This document shows positions 52,460-61,111 of a DNA stretch of 64,000 nucleotides, in pieces. The stretch covers positions 1 through 64,000 of the forward strand of contig SUWL01000002.1 in the NCBI GenBank assembly GCA_015061495.1, in the 5' to 3' direction. Within the stretch, counting starts at the first letter, position 1; the number at the start of each line of letters is the position of its first letter. The position numbers were made by a program, and so were the translations under genes. The stretch is from Lentisphaerota bacterium. Its GTDB lineage: Bacteria > Verrucomicrobiota > Lentisphaeria > Victivallales > Victivallaceae. The notes beneath the pieces are model-generated. The model was not told where the DNA came from, ran no database searches, and saw only the letters and a list, made by a program, of their open reading frames with translations.

Positions 52460-53337
52460 TTCAGCACCTCGATAAATACCGGTTTCCAAATGCCTCCGGC
52501 CTGTGCGGAATCTTTGACCCGCACTACTAAAATATTTTCCCCGCCCCAGTTGAGTTCAGAAGCGATATTGAGAAAAAACGGGGTGTTCCATCCGGCGGCA
52601 CCGACATCATGCTGACCGATAAATTTGCCATTGAGCCACACCCAGGAACTCTCATCGACCGCCTCAAACGCTATATCCGCACTGTTGCAATCCATCTTGC
52701 CGGACATGGTGAATTTCAAACGGTACCAGGCGATACCGTCGTAACCGGCGAAGCCCTGTTCTTCCCAGGTTTTGCCGATGGCAAGCGTTTTCCAATCGGA
52801 ATCATTGAAATTTGCCGTCCAGAATTTACGGTCAAATCCCTCATCCGCCGGATCGGTCATAAATTTCCAGTTATTCAGCGGCAGCGGAATCTTTTTGATC
52901 ACGGTGACCGCATGATCGTAAGACGGATCATTGCGTAAACTGAAGTTCATCCGGTAAGGCAGTTTGCTCTTGCCGAATGCCTGCAGACGCGGATCATCAC
53001 AGGAGACGAGAAAGCGTTTCTGCAATGCTCCGCTCTTTTCCGCCGGATAAGAAGCAAGTGCAGTCAACAGTGCTTCGGCAATCAGCGGGTCAAGTCTGCC
53101 ATTGAAACTCTCAAATGCTTTCAACGCCGCTTCCGGATGTTTTTCAGCAATCAGCATTATGGTATACCGGGAAATTTCCACATCCGGATCATGAAGTCTG
53201 CCGATCAGAAATTCCGCCTGATATCCGCATTTTTCCGCTTCACTGCGGAATGCCCGGCGGGCAGAGATCACCTCGCCGCGGCAAAGGATAACTCCGGTAA
53301 AAAAGATCCCGGCAAATAATAATATTTTGTTCAACAT
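52456..53337 (-). CDS. Secreted protein with GH2-type sugar-binding jelly roll
   Basis: About 293 residues from the ATG at 53337, chosen because a signal peptide (MLNKILLFAGIFFTGVILC) starts there. Residues about 35-110 are helical, HEAT-like text (PDVEISRYTIMLIAEKHPEAALKAF). Residues about 150-290 match the sugar-binding domain of GH2 enzymes (FWTANFNDSDWKTLAIGKTWEEQG, GIAWYRLKF, DESSWVWLNGKFIGQHDVG, NILVVRVKDSAQAGGIWKP) without the catalytic barrel. It is probably an accessory glycan-binding protein. It is linked to the prepilin-like gene upstream and overlaps the next gene by ATGA. Confidence 0.75.
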   Translation of the reverse strand: MLNKILLFAGIFFTGVILCRGEVISARRAFRSEAEKCGYQAEFLIGRLHDPDVEISRYTIMLIAEKHPEAALKAFESFNGRLDPLIAEALLTALASYPAEKSGALQKRFLVSCDDPRLQAFGKSKLPYRMNFSLRNDPSYDHAVTVIKKIPLPLNNWKFMTDPADEGFDRKFWTANFNDSDWKTLAIGKTWEEQGFAGYDGIAWYRLKFTMSGKMDCNSADIAFEAVDESSWVWLNGKFIGQHDVGAAGWNTPFFLNIASELNWGGENILVVRVKDSAQAGGIWKPVFIEVLK

Positions 53338-53357
53338 CACTGCTCTGCTCCGGAAAA

Positions 53358-54509
53358 TCATTTATGTTGGGGATAGTTGTAACCGTTGAAAAGCACTTTG
53401 CGGTTGGCAGTAATGCTGCTTTCTGAAAATCCGGTACGGATAACCGCACTGACAATTTTCACGTCCCACAATTCACCGACCGTTTTGGCTTCAACGTGAC
53501 CGTCACAGTAAAGCACATTGGTTCTTCCCTGTTGGGCAAGAGTAAGTTCATCGGTATGCATATCCGTGGTGTAACGATTATCTCTGCCGCCGTGACGGAA
53601 CGCCATCACGCTGACCGTATCGACCTGATAATCATTGTATTCGATATTTTCCCCGGCAAAAATCGCCACCGACGGTCCGATCAGGCTGCTGGTTTTGCGG
53701 ATGATATAATCTTTATGGGATCCGGCGGCATAACCGTGACAGAGAATTTTATTCTGACCGTAATACCATTTGATATCTTCACGGTTTTCCGAGGGACAGT
53801 AAAACGTTCCTTCGCGTTTACGGCTGTAATTATTGTAGTAAACCGTGCCGTATCCGCCATTGGCTCCGGAATTGCCGCTGTCATCGGTTCCGGAAAGTAC
53901 ACTGCACCACCATTCGGAAGCATTGGAAGTATACGCTCCGCGCAAAATATAACTGTCCATGGCATCACTGTACTGAGCATGTGCCAGACCGATCTGTTTA
54001 AAGTTGTTGACACAAGTACTGCTCTTGGCGGTTTCTCTGGCACGGTTGAGTGCTGGCAGCAGGATCGACGCCAGAATGGCGATTATCGCGATCACCACCA
54101 GCAATTCTATTAAAGTGAAATGGGAGTGTGCGGGGGACAAGGAAAACTTTTTTTCACGAGAAAAAAAGTTTTCCCTTTCCCCCGCGCCCCCTTTCTCTTT
54201 CAAAAAAAGCGGTACTCTTTGGGATATATCATTGTCCGAGCCCCAGCGAAGCGACTCGTCACGGCGTAGTGAAACGAAGACGGAAGGGCGAGTTTTTCCG
54301 CAACCCGCCGAGCGGGCGGGAAAAGAGGTTTTTCCCCTCTCCCCAAACCCCACTGCCTTTTTCAAGAAAAGCGGAATTCTTTGTTGAGTTGCAACCGCAC
54401 TTTTTTGTGCAAAAAAATGCCATGATGAGATAGCACTGCTTACCAGAAGTTCAATCAAAGTAAAACGCAAATGTCTGACTGGGGAACCGGATTCAAAACT
54501 CTTTTCCAT
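53358..54509 (-). CDS. Prepilin-like protein with a 107-residue in-frame insertion between duplicated FTLIELLV motifs
   Basis: 383 residues. FTLIELLV appears at residues 16-23, is followed by 107 residues of low-complexity basic text, and appears again at 131-138, where it continues normally ([21 protein letters not shown]). The C-terminal half has [14 protein letters not shown], the usual Asp-Gly-His end. The insert repeats [15 protein letters not shown] and [15 protein letters not shown], and reads from hairpin-rich DNA related to the intergenic repeat at 21178. It is the first gene of the seven-gene carbohydrate operon. Either product could be exported if processing occurs at the second motif. 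Confidence 0.88.
   Translation of the reverse strand: MEKSFESGSPVRHLRFTLIELLVSSAISSWHFFAQKSAVATQQRIPLFLKKAVGFGERGKTSFPARSAGCGKTRPSVFVSLRRDESLRWGSDNDISQRVPLFLKEKGGAGERENFFSREKKFSLSPAHSHFTLIELLVVIAIIAILASILLPALNRARETAKSSTCVNNFKQIGLAHAQYSDAMDSYILRGAYTSNASEWWCSVLSGTDDSGNSGANGGYGTVYYNNYSRKREGTFYCPSENREDIKWYYGQNKILCHGYAAGSHKDYIIRKTSSLIGPSVAIFAGENIEYNDYQVDTVSVMAFRHGGRDNRYTTDMHTDELTLAQQGRTNVLYCDGHVEAKTVGELWDVKIVSAVIRTGFSESSITANRKVLFNGYNYPQHK
54096..54464 (-). repeat. Hairpin-rich insertion in prepilin-like gene with duplicated motif ends
   Basis: First FTLIELLV 54441-54464, insert 54120-54440, second FTLIELLV 54096-54119. The insert holds two related units each starting CCGCTTTT(C/T)TTGAAA and each with G-rich plus hairpin segments, for example GGAAAACTTTTTTTCTCGTG with its complement AAAAAAAGTTTTCC, and CCCGC-CGA-GCGGG. 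No stop codon occurs in the gene's frame across 321 bp. Confidence 0.78.
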
Positions 54510-54549
54510 TTTTCTTTTTCCTTATTATTTGATATTTTGGAAACGCCTA

Positions 54550-56457
54550 TTAAAAAAACATCGTAAATAACTCCGTATCTGTGGAATCGATATTTCCGGC
54601 AGAAGCGTAATCGCACACTTTTTCCACCCGTACCGAACCATCCGGAGCAGTAAATTCCGCGGTGAATTGCGCCAAAGTATCCGGATCATCGCTCTTTTTC
54701 AGAGAACAGCTGAATTTTCCGTTTGCCATCGAGGGCGAATGGAACATATTTTCCGCACTGTCTCCGATCAATTTGCTTCTTGCCATCAGCAATGCTCCCG
54801 CATGGAGCAACGCTTTCGGAGAATCGTGCAGCGGCAGACCTTCACTGTTTGTCCCTTCCATATAACGGCGCAAATGCCATTGAGGCAATCCGGCAACTTC
54901 ACCGTCAGCCGGGAAAGTTTCCAGATAAACCGCCAATTTGAATTCCACTTCGATCCGGCTGTTTCCCGCCGGCAGAACCACGGTTGCATATTCTGAATCA
55001 GCGGTAATATCTTTGCCATTCACGGTAAACCGATTTTCAGTACTCCACTGCGGCACCCGCAGTTTCAAGGTCAATTCCCGGGAAGCGGATACGGAAATCA
55101 CCGCCTTATCCCCCGTAAGAACATCTCCCGAAAGAGTCAGCTGCACCTGATTACCGTCCGGCAGAACTCCATCGGCGGAAAAGGGAATATACATATTTAC
55201 CGCCGCACAATTTTCCCCGGTCATAAAACAACTTTCCGCAGCGTTGAATAATCCGCGCGGCAGATTGTTTACACAACAGTGATTATAGTTCATTTTAGCC
55301 TGTTCCGGAGCAGTCATGTGGTGTCCGGAACTGCGTACCGCCCGCATCCCCCACTTACCGTCCCGAGTGATGCCTGCCAGAAACGCATTGAGGAACGTGT
55401 GTTCAAAAGTTTCCATATACCGGACTTTGCCGGTCAGTTTGAATAATTCAAAACACATCCGCATCCAATGGATGGCATCACACGGTTCGGAAATACTGTC
55501 CAGATAGAGTGCCGAGTGCTGGAATTGGTCGTTGAATCCGACGTTGCCGCACCGGTTATACTCATATTTCAAAATCAATTCATAAAGATTTTCGGCAGCA
55601 TCGACCACGCTTTGGTCATCAAAAAGCGTACTGTAAAGCAAAATACCATCCACACAGGACATCATTTCGTACGCTTTGGTCCAGAAACCGCATTCCGGAT
55701 GCCACAAATGCAAGGGTTTCCCGCTGAAAGCGTTGCTGATCAATCCCGGGGCAATACCATCATCATTGCGCCAGGAATCGACGATGTCCCGGGCGAAATT
55801 TCCGAATCGCTCATCCCCGGAATACCGATACAGTTGAAGCATGGGTTTGAGAATGGAACAGCTTGCCAATCCGCAGAAAGTACCGGTTTTGCGTAAATCG
55901 GTATTTTTCTTTTCCAGAGTATCGATCAAATTTGCCGCCAGATCCGAAGCGGCATCAAGGATCGGCTTTTCACCGAGCAGACGGTAGGCTTCAAGCAATC
56001 CCCAGAGGGTGTACTTGCGGCACCAGATGTTCCAGTTCCAGTCGGAAACCACTCCCAGAACTTTTTTCACCTCCTCCGGAGCGGCGGCATTGAACCAATC
56101 CGGATTTCTGTAGGTGGAAATACAACCGTTTTCATCGCGCAGAGAGATCAATTCATAAGCGGCACTGCGGAGAAAACTTTTCAATTCCGCATCTCCTGTA
56201 TATTCTGCAGCCCGGACGGCACTGATCATCCACTTGCCCCAGTATTCCCCCTGCCAGATACCGGTCACGCCGTTGGCATCATCGATCTTGTTGCGGAAAG
56301 CATCAATAGTTTCGCGGTAAACGACATTTCTTGCTTCCGGCGAATTGATCCGGTGAAAGATCATATTACCGGTCAATCTGCCGATTTTGCCATCCAACTT
56401 CACCACCCCGATTGGCAGAGGTTGGAAATAAAATCTTTTTTTTGTATTTTTTTGCAT
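54550..56457 (-). CDS. GH127-family protein (DUF1680, beta-L-arabinofuranosidase type)
   Basis: 635 residues, no signal peptide. The (alpha/alpha)6 barrel has GIWQGEYWGKWMISAVRAAEYTG at its start and the Cys-rich zinc site HCCVNNLPRGLFNAAES near residue 394, with a Glu upstream (AYEMMSCVDGI region). A C-terminal beta domain (LTLKLRVPQWS) follows. These match GH127/GH146, which remove beta-L-arabinofuranose by a Cys nucleophile. GGAGGTGAAAAAAG precedes the ATG. It is divergent from the AraC regulator, its likely activator. Confidence 0.9.
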   Translation of the reverse strand: MQKNTKKRFYFQPLPIGVVKLDGKIGRLTGNMIFHRINSPEARNVVYRETIDAFRNKIDDANGVTGIWQGEYWGKWMISAVRAAEYTGDAELKSFLRSAAYELISLRDENGCISTYRNPDWFNAAAPEEVKKVLGVVSDWNWNIWCRKYTLWGLLEAYRLLGEKPILDAASDLAANLIDTLEKKNTDLRKTGTFCGLASCSILKPMLQLYRYSGDERFGNFARDIVDSWRNDDGIAPGLISNAFSGKPLHLWHPECGFWTKAYEMMSCVDGILLYSTLFDDQSVVDAAENLYELILKYEYNRCGNVGFNDQFQHSALYLDSISEPCDAIHWMRMCFELFKLTGKVRYMETFEHTFLNAFLAGITRDGKWGMRAVRSSGHHMTAPEQAKMNYNHCCVNNLPRGLFNAAESCFMTGENCAAVNMYIPFSADGVLPDGNQVQLTLSGDVLTGDKAVISVSASRELTLKLRVPQWSTENRFTVNGKDITADSEYATVVLPAGNSRIEVEFKLAVYLETFPADGEVAGLPQWHLRRYMEGTNSEGLPLHDSPKALLHAGALLMARSKLIGDSAENMFHSPSMANGKFSCSLKKSDDPDTLAQFTAEFTAPDGSVRVEKVCDYASAGNIDSTDTELFTMFF

Positions 56458-56564
56458 CTTTTTTCACCTCCGGGATTGTCTTTTTTGTGGGTTTATGTAT
56501 ATTATACAGCATGATATAACTTTTCACAATGGCAGAAACCATAAAAAAAATGTGAGATCCTATA

Positions 56565-57350
56565 ATGAGCAATGATGAATTCACCGGATTGATCACCGGC
56601 AGTAAATCCCGGCGTCCCGGCGGCACCTCCTGGTTCCGCCGTCTGCGCAAGCCGTGGGGCTTGCTCTTTTCACTGAACGATGCCGGGAGCATCGGCAATC
56701 TGCAGGAGAATTTCGACATTCCCGCCGGGACTTTGCTCGTTTACAAGCCGGATTATCTTTATGAATTCACCGCCCGGGAGGATTGGGATTATATCTGGTT
56801 CCACTTCCCCCTGCGAAGTCACATGGTCGGACAACTGGATTATGATGAAATCATGCCCGGTCTGGGAGCAATGACCTTTACCGGAGAAAATCTTGAAAAA
56901 GTCACTTCCGCCCTCGAAGAAATCGACCAGTTGGAACATATCCGCCGTCCCGGCTGGGAGGCTCTCGCCCTGCTTTTGGTAGAAAGTGTCCTTCAGCGTT
57001 TTTCGTATTTGCAGAAATATCCGAACCGTCTGCAGCATAAACGCATCGAAAAAGCCGTAGCGATGCTCACCTCTGAAAAATGCGGTAAAATCAGTTCCGT
57101 TGCCGCCGCGTGCGGGATCAGCGAACCGATGCTCTACGCGCTTTTCCGACAGGAAATGGGTTGTTCTCCACGGGAATACCGCGAACAGTTTCTGCTGCGT
57201 AAAAGCAAAACTCTGCTGCTCAACAGTACCATGGGAATAGATGAGATCGCAGAAGCCTGCGGGATGTGTGACCGCTACTACTTTTCCAACCGCTTCAAAA
57301 AACTTTTCGGCATCTCCCCGGCGGCTTTCCGCAAAAGTGCGGACTCCTGA
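56565..57350 (+). CDS. AraC-family transcriptional regulator
   Basis: 261 residues. The N-terminal cupin-like sensor has DIPAGTLLVYKPDYLYEFTA and DWDYIWFHF. The C-terminal pair of helix-turn-helix motifs has CGKISSVAAACGISEPMLYALFRQEMG and MGIDEIAEACGMCDRYYFSNRFKKLFG, then SPAAFRK, the AraC/XylS signature. It is divergent from GH127 with a 107-bp shared promoter region and is upstream of the peptidase group. The Shine-Dalgarno is weak. It probably activates GH127 in response to a sugar. Confidence 0.93.
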   Translation: MSNDEFTGLITGSKSRRPGGTSWFRRLRKPWGLLFSLNDAGSIGNLQENFDIPAGTLLVYKPDYLYEFTAREDWDYIWFHFPLRSHMVGQLDYDEIMPGLGAMTFTGENLEKVTSALEEIDQLEHIRRPGWEALALLLVESVLQRFSYLQKYPNRLQHKRIEKAVAMLTSEKCGKISSVAAACGISEPMLYALFRQEMGCSPREYREQFLLRKSKTLLLNSTMGIDEIAEACGMCDRYYFSNRFKKLFGISPAAFRKSADS

Positions 57351-57441
57351 TCCGGACAACTTGCATTATGCCGGAAAAGGTGGTATATTTACTCAAAACG
57401 GAATTTGTGTGATAATATCAGTAAATATGGAGAAATCTCTT

Positions 57442-58740
57442 ATGCAGGCTTCAGCGGCAATACTTCGGGAACATGTGGATTTCCTGTGCGGCAATATCGG
57501 TGTCCGGCTGGCAGGATCCGCCGCCGAATATCAGGCGGCGGAATACACCGCCGAAACCGCAAAAAAATATTCATCCGACGTAATCATCGAAAGATTCCCG
57601 GTCATGGAGCGTGCCATCACCTCGGAAGTTCTGGAAGTTGAGATCAATGGCAAATGGCAGCGCTTCCCGGCTTCCCTCTTCGGCAATGCGGTATCCACCG
57701 GCGGCAAAACTCTGGAAGCCGAACTCGTCTGGTTCGATTCCCGTGGCGGTTACCGGAGAAAGGATCTCTCATTTCTCCGGGACAAAGCCGTTGTGCATCT
57801 GGGCTGCCACATCCTCAATCCGGCGCATTATCAGGCGTTGATGGATGCCCGACCGGCATTTTTGCTCTTTGTCGATACCCGTTTCCCGGCACAAGAACCA
57901 CGGGCAGACGGACTTTTCCCCGCTTATGTAAAATCCTCCGGCGCGCTGCCGACTATGAATGTCGCCTTTGAAAATGCCCGTTTATGGCGCAATTCCCATG
58001 CGTCCAAAGCCCGGCTCACGGTCTGCGGCGAGAGCCGTCCTGCCCAATCGGTCAATGTTATCATCACCCTGCCCGGCAGTGATCCGGAAGCCGGAACGGT
58101 CTATGCCGCCGGACATCTTGACACACAAGCCGATTCCGTCGGAGCCGATGACAATGCAATCGGTGTGGCGGCAGTATTGGAACTTGCCCGGATATTGAGC
58201 CGGACTCCCCATCGCCGCACGATCAAACTCTGTGCATTCGGAGCTGAAGAACAGCTCTCCGTCGGCAGTGCCGCTTACGTCAGACGTCACCGGCAGGAAA
58301 TCGAAAAGTCAGGAGTATTCATGTGCAATTTCGACAGTTTCGCTACTGCCATGGGCTGGACGGAATTATTCATCACCGGCAGTGACGACACGATAAACAC
58401 CGTTGATTCGATATTTCAGCAGGAAGATATTTATGCGGTCATCCGTCGGGATATCTCTCCTTTTGTGGACAACTTCTCATTCAGTGCCGCCAAAGTTCCC
58501 GGCATGTGGGTCAACCGGAAAGATTGTGATGCCGGCAACTTTTACCACCACACCGCCCAAAATACTCCGGATAAACTGGATTTTGAACTGGCGGCAAAAC
58601 ATGTGACCGCCGGAGCGAAAACAGTCGCCCATTACGCTGATACAGATACCAGTATTTCCGGCTTGCAGATACTGACGTCTGCTCAACAACAGGAAATTGC
58701 CGATTTGTGGCAAGCAGTCTACAACGGCTGGGAGGGATGA
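57442..58740 (+). CDS. M28-type metallopeptidase
   Basis: About 432 residues from the ATG at 57442, with GGAG about 9 nt upstream; the ORF track start at 57241 lies inside the AraC gene and is rejected. Zinc ligands are visible as AAGHLDTQADSVGADDNAIG (His/Asp and bridging Asp), LCAFGAEEQLSVGS (general-base Glu, metal Glu), NFDSF (Asp) and FYHHTAQNTPDKLD (last His). A PA-like insert (YRRKDLSFLRDKAVVHLGC) lies in the first half. There is no signal peptide. It is followed directly by a lipoprotein gene. Confidence 0.88.
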   Translation: MQASAAILREHVDFLCGNIGVRLAGSAAEYQAAEYTAETAKKYSSDVIIERFPVMERAITSEVLEVEINGKWQRFPASLFGNAVSTGGKTLEAELVWFDSRGGYRRKDLSFLRDKAVVHLGCHILNPAHYQALMDARPAFLLFVDTRFPAQEPRADGLFPAYVKSSGALPTMNVAFENARLWRNSHASKARLTVCGESRPAQSVNVIITLPGSDPEAGTVYAAGHLDTQADSVGADDNAIGVAAVLELARILSRTPHRRTIKLCAFGAEEQLSVGSAAYVRRHRQEIEKSGVFMCNFDSFATAMGWTELFITGSDDTINTVDSIFQQEDIYAVIRRDISPFVDNFSFSAAKVPGMWVNRKDCDAGNFYHHTAQNTPDKLDFELAAKHVTAGAKTVAHYADTDTSISGLQILTSAQQQEIADLWQAVYNGWEG

Positions 58741-58741
58741 C

Positions 58742-59395
58742 ATGAAGTTTTTCACATTTTGTCTTGCACTTACCGCATTGTTTCTGTTCTGCGGCTGTCT
58801 GGGACCGGTACTGGTGGTCGGGGAATTTTGTCCGATGCGCCTGGATGAAAAGGGAATTCCCTATGTCTACGCATCGTCCCGGCATTACAATGAGATCCGC
58901 TATAAAGGCTTTTCCTTTGACTGGAAAGATACGGAAAAATTCCGAATTTATCCGCATAACAACAACCCTTTTGAGGCAAATTGGAGTTCGGAATTGGCAG
59001 ATGCTTCAAAAATGCACACTATCTTTGGCATGGTTGAGCGGCAGCCGCACTATCTGACCAGAACCGATCAGGAGGCATTGAGGCAATATGCGGAACGTTG
59101 TTATACTCCGGTGCCCTTTTCCAAATTGAAAATCCTGAAACGGCAGATCACCACTTGCACATTCAAAGATCAGCCCGCAGTCAAAGTCTATTATGAAAAT
59201 TACGAGGCCCAGCGTGATCTTTACACCCACAATACCATTTATATGTTCCCCTGCCCGATCTCTCCGAAAACCCATATCTACTTTGTGTCATGGAGCGAAC
59301 GGAGCAAAAAGGAGGATTTCAAAAAGTCGGAGGTCATCCGGCAGGGTGAAGCGTTTTTCAAAAACTTCCGGCTGCACCCGGCAGAAAAAGATTGA
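58742..59395 (+). CDS. Lipoprotein of unknown function
   Basis: 217 residues from the ATG at 58742 (GGGAGG upstream, starts 1 bp after the peptidase stop). The N-terminus KFFTFCLALTALFLFCGC is a lipoprotein signal. The mature part (FSFDWKDTEKFRIYP, DRTDLYTHNTIYMFPC-like text, AFFKNFRLHP at the end) is a small mixed alpha/beta domain I do not recognise. Operon position between an M28 peptidase and a GpsA-like dehydrogenase gives no clear role. Confidence 0.75.
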   Translation: MKFFTFCLALTALFLFCGCLGPVLVVGEFCPMRLDEKGIPYVYASSRHYNEIRYKGFSFDWKDTEKFRIYPHNNNPFEANWSSELADASKMHTIFGMVERQPHYLTRTDQEALRQYAERCYTPVPFSKLKILKRQITTCTFKDQPAVKVYYENYEAQRDLYTHNTIYMFPCPISPKTHIYFVSWSERSKKEDFKKSEVIRQGEAFFKNFRLHPAEKD

Positions 59396-59438
59396 ATGAA
59401 GGCATAACCACCGCAAATTATGATTGGAGAAATTGCAA

Positions 59439-60488
59439 ATGAGCATAGTTACGATTATCGGTTCCGGGATGATGGGATCGGCACTGGCATTTCCGGCACG
59501 GGAAAACGGACACACCGTCCGGCTGGTCGGCACTCCGCTTGACCGGGATATCATTGACACCTGCATAAAAACCGGTCAACACCCCAAATTTGACCGTCCG
59601 TTTCCGGCGGGAGTGGAATATTTCCAGTTTGAAAATGCCGCTGCGGCAATCGAAAACTGTGATCTCATCATTTGCGGAGTAAGTTCTTTCGGCGTGGATT
59701 GGTTCGCTGAAAATGTCCTGCCCATCCTGCCGGAAAAAACTCCGCTGCTCTCTGTAACCAAAGGGTTGATCTGCGAAACAGACGGCACTCTTATCTGTTA
59801 TCCGCAATATTGGCAGCGCAAACTCGATGAACTTGGCAAAGATAATGAATTGTGCGCCATCGGCGGACCGTGCACCAGTTATGAATTGGTCGCTCACGAT
59901 CAGACTCTGGTCGCTTTTTGCGGCAAAAATCCTGCCACGCTCTCCCGGTTGCAGGATATTATGGAAACCTCTTACTATCATGTGACAGCCTCCACCGATG
60001 TCATGGGCATCGAATCTGCAGTCGCGCTGAAAAACGGCTATGCTCTGGGGATAGCTCTGACCATCGGCGAGAACTTCAAACGGTGCGGCAAAGAGGAACT
60101 GCACTTCAACTCCCAGGCGGCAGTGTTTCTGCAGGCTTCCAGAGAAATGGATTCTCTCATTGCCCATCTGGGCGGCGGCAAAGAGAGTTTCTTTGTCGGT
60201 ATCGGCGATCTTTATGTCACCGTTTACGGCGGGCGCACCCGCAAGGTCGGCATTTTGCTGGGTGAAGGATTCACCATTGATGAAAGTCTGGAAAAACTCC
60301 AGGGCGTGACCCTCGAATCTCTGGTCGTCGCCGCCAGAGTGGCAAAAGCCTTGAAAATCCAGGCGCAGCAGGGCAGAATCGACCTTGCCGATTACCCGCT
60401 GCTGCTCCATGTCGATGAGATCATATCCGAACGCAAAGCGGTCAACATCCCGTGGCAGAAATTTGCCCGGTACAACTGTAAAAGGTAA
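59439..60488 (+). CDS. NAD-dependent glycerol-3-phosphate dehydrogenase-like protein
   Basis: About 349 residues from the ATG at 59439 (GGAG 8 nt upstream; the TTG at 59424 is too early). GpsA-type marks: IGSGMMGSALAFPARENGH for NAD, SVTKGL, IGGPCTSYE, the catalytic lysine in AVALKNGYALGIA, and GIGDLYVTVYGGRTRKVG for substrate phosphate (canonical 'GlGDl..T..s..sRN'). The altered last motif (GGRTRK) suggests a paralogue with a different polyol phosphate. It runs in line with the YhcH gene. Confidence 0.85.
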   Translation: MSIVTIIGSGMMGSALAFPARENGHTVRLVGTPLDRDIIDTCIKTGQHPKFDRPFPAGVEYFQFENAAAAIENCDLIICGVSSFGVDWFAENVLPILPEKTPLLSVTKGLICETDGTLICYPQYWQRKLDELGKDNELCAIGGPCTSYELVAHDQTLVAFCGKNPATLSRLQDIMETSYYHVTASTDVMGIESAVALKNGYALGIALTIGENFKRCGKEELHFNSQAAVFLQASREMDSLIAHLGGGKESFFVGIGDLYVTVYGGRTRKVGILLGEGFTIDESLEKLQGVTLESLVVAARVAKALKIQAQQGRIDLADYPLLLHVDEIISERKAVNIPWQKFARYNCKR

Positions 60489-60493
60489 ACACC

Positions 60494-60958
60494 ATGATTT
60501 ATGACACCATCGAAAATCTGAAAAAATACCGCAATCTTGCTCCTCTGGCATGGGATCAGGTATGCCGGCATCTGCCGGATTTCTCAACTTCATCCCCATC
60601 CGGTAAAACTGTTCTGATCGAGAATAAACTGTTTATTATCATCCAGCGTTACAACACTCACGCCTTGACAGGAAGCAATTTTGAAATCCACCGTGAATTT
60701 GCCGATATACAACTGCTTCTGGATGGTAAAGAAACGGTTGCTTATACCGATATCCGACCGCTGCAATGTGTTTCCCCGTACCATGCCGACAGTGACTTTG
60801 CGCTTTATGCCGCCGCTCCGGAGATCCCCGACCGCTGTACGCTTATCCCGGGAAACTTCGTCATCTTTTTTCCGGGCGAAGGACACATGCCGAGCTGCGG
60901 TGACGGTGATCCCGTAACCAAAGCTGTCATAAAGATCCACAAATCATTGCTTGATTAA
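60494..60958 (+). CDS. YhcH/YjgK/YiaL-family protein (DUF386)
   Basis: 154 residues, a cupin-like fold. It has MIYDTIENLKKYRNLAP, the conserved HREFADIQLLLDGKE, the later His-containing segments, and the closing FVIFFPGEGHMPSCGDG with VTKAVIKI, where family members bind metal. Related proteins act on sialic acid or other sugars in catabolism (YhcH, YiaL) or biofilm (TabA). It sits 5 bp after the dehydrogenase and is followed by a mini-element. Confidence 0.93.
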   Translation: MIYDTIENLKKYRNLAPLAWDQVCRHLPDFSTSSPSGKTVLIENKLFIIIQRYNTHALTGSNFEIHREFADIQLLLDGKETVAYTDIRPLQCVSPYHADSDFALYAAAPEIPDRCTLIPGNFVIFFPGEGHMPSCGDGDPVTKAVIKIHKSLLD

Positions 60959-60966
60959 AAAAAAAT

Positions 60967-61098
60967 GGTAATGTCCCAAATTTTGTAAAACCTGCATTTC
61001 AGTGTCGCTGATTGCGATGATCGCAAACATGATGATTTGTCAACCGCGCAATACCGGTCAGATCATGCCGGTGGCATCACAACAAATGAGACAATAAT
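60967..61098 (+). mobile_element. 132-bp IS1-like mini-element copy B
   Basis: Left end GGTAATGTCCCAAATTTTGT; right end, in reverse complement, ATTATTGTCTCATTTGTTGT (about 15 of 20 matching). It carries the inner palindrome TTGCGATGATCGCAA (61012-61026) and TGATTTGTCAACC shared with copy A at 24237. A-runs flank both sides (AAAAAA), compatible with a target duplication. No ORF. Confidence 0.6.
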
Positions 61099-61111
61099 AA
61101 AAAACCGCAAA

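Noticed and set aside
57732-57750. GGTTCGATTCCCG, resembling a tRNA T-loop
   Set aside because: It lies inside the M28 peptidase frame with no acceptor or anticodon stem around it; no tRNA is seen.
59418-60599. 393-residue minus-strand ORF opposite the GpsA-like gene
   Set aside because: Antisense shadow of a gene with full dehydrogenase motifs and a good ribosome site.
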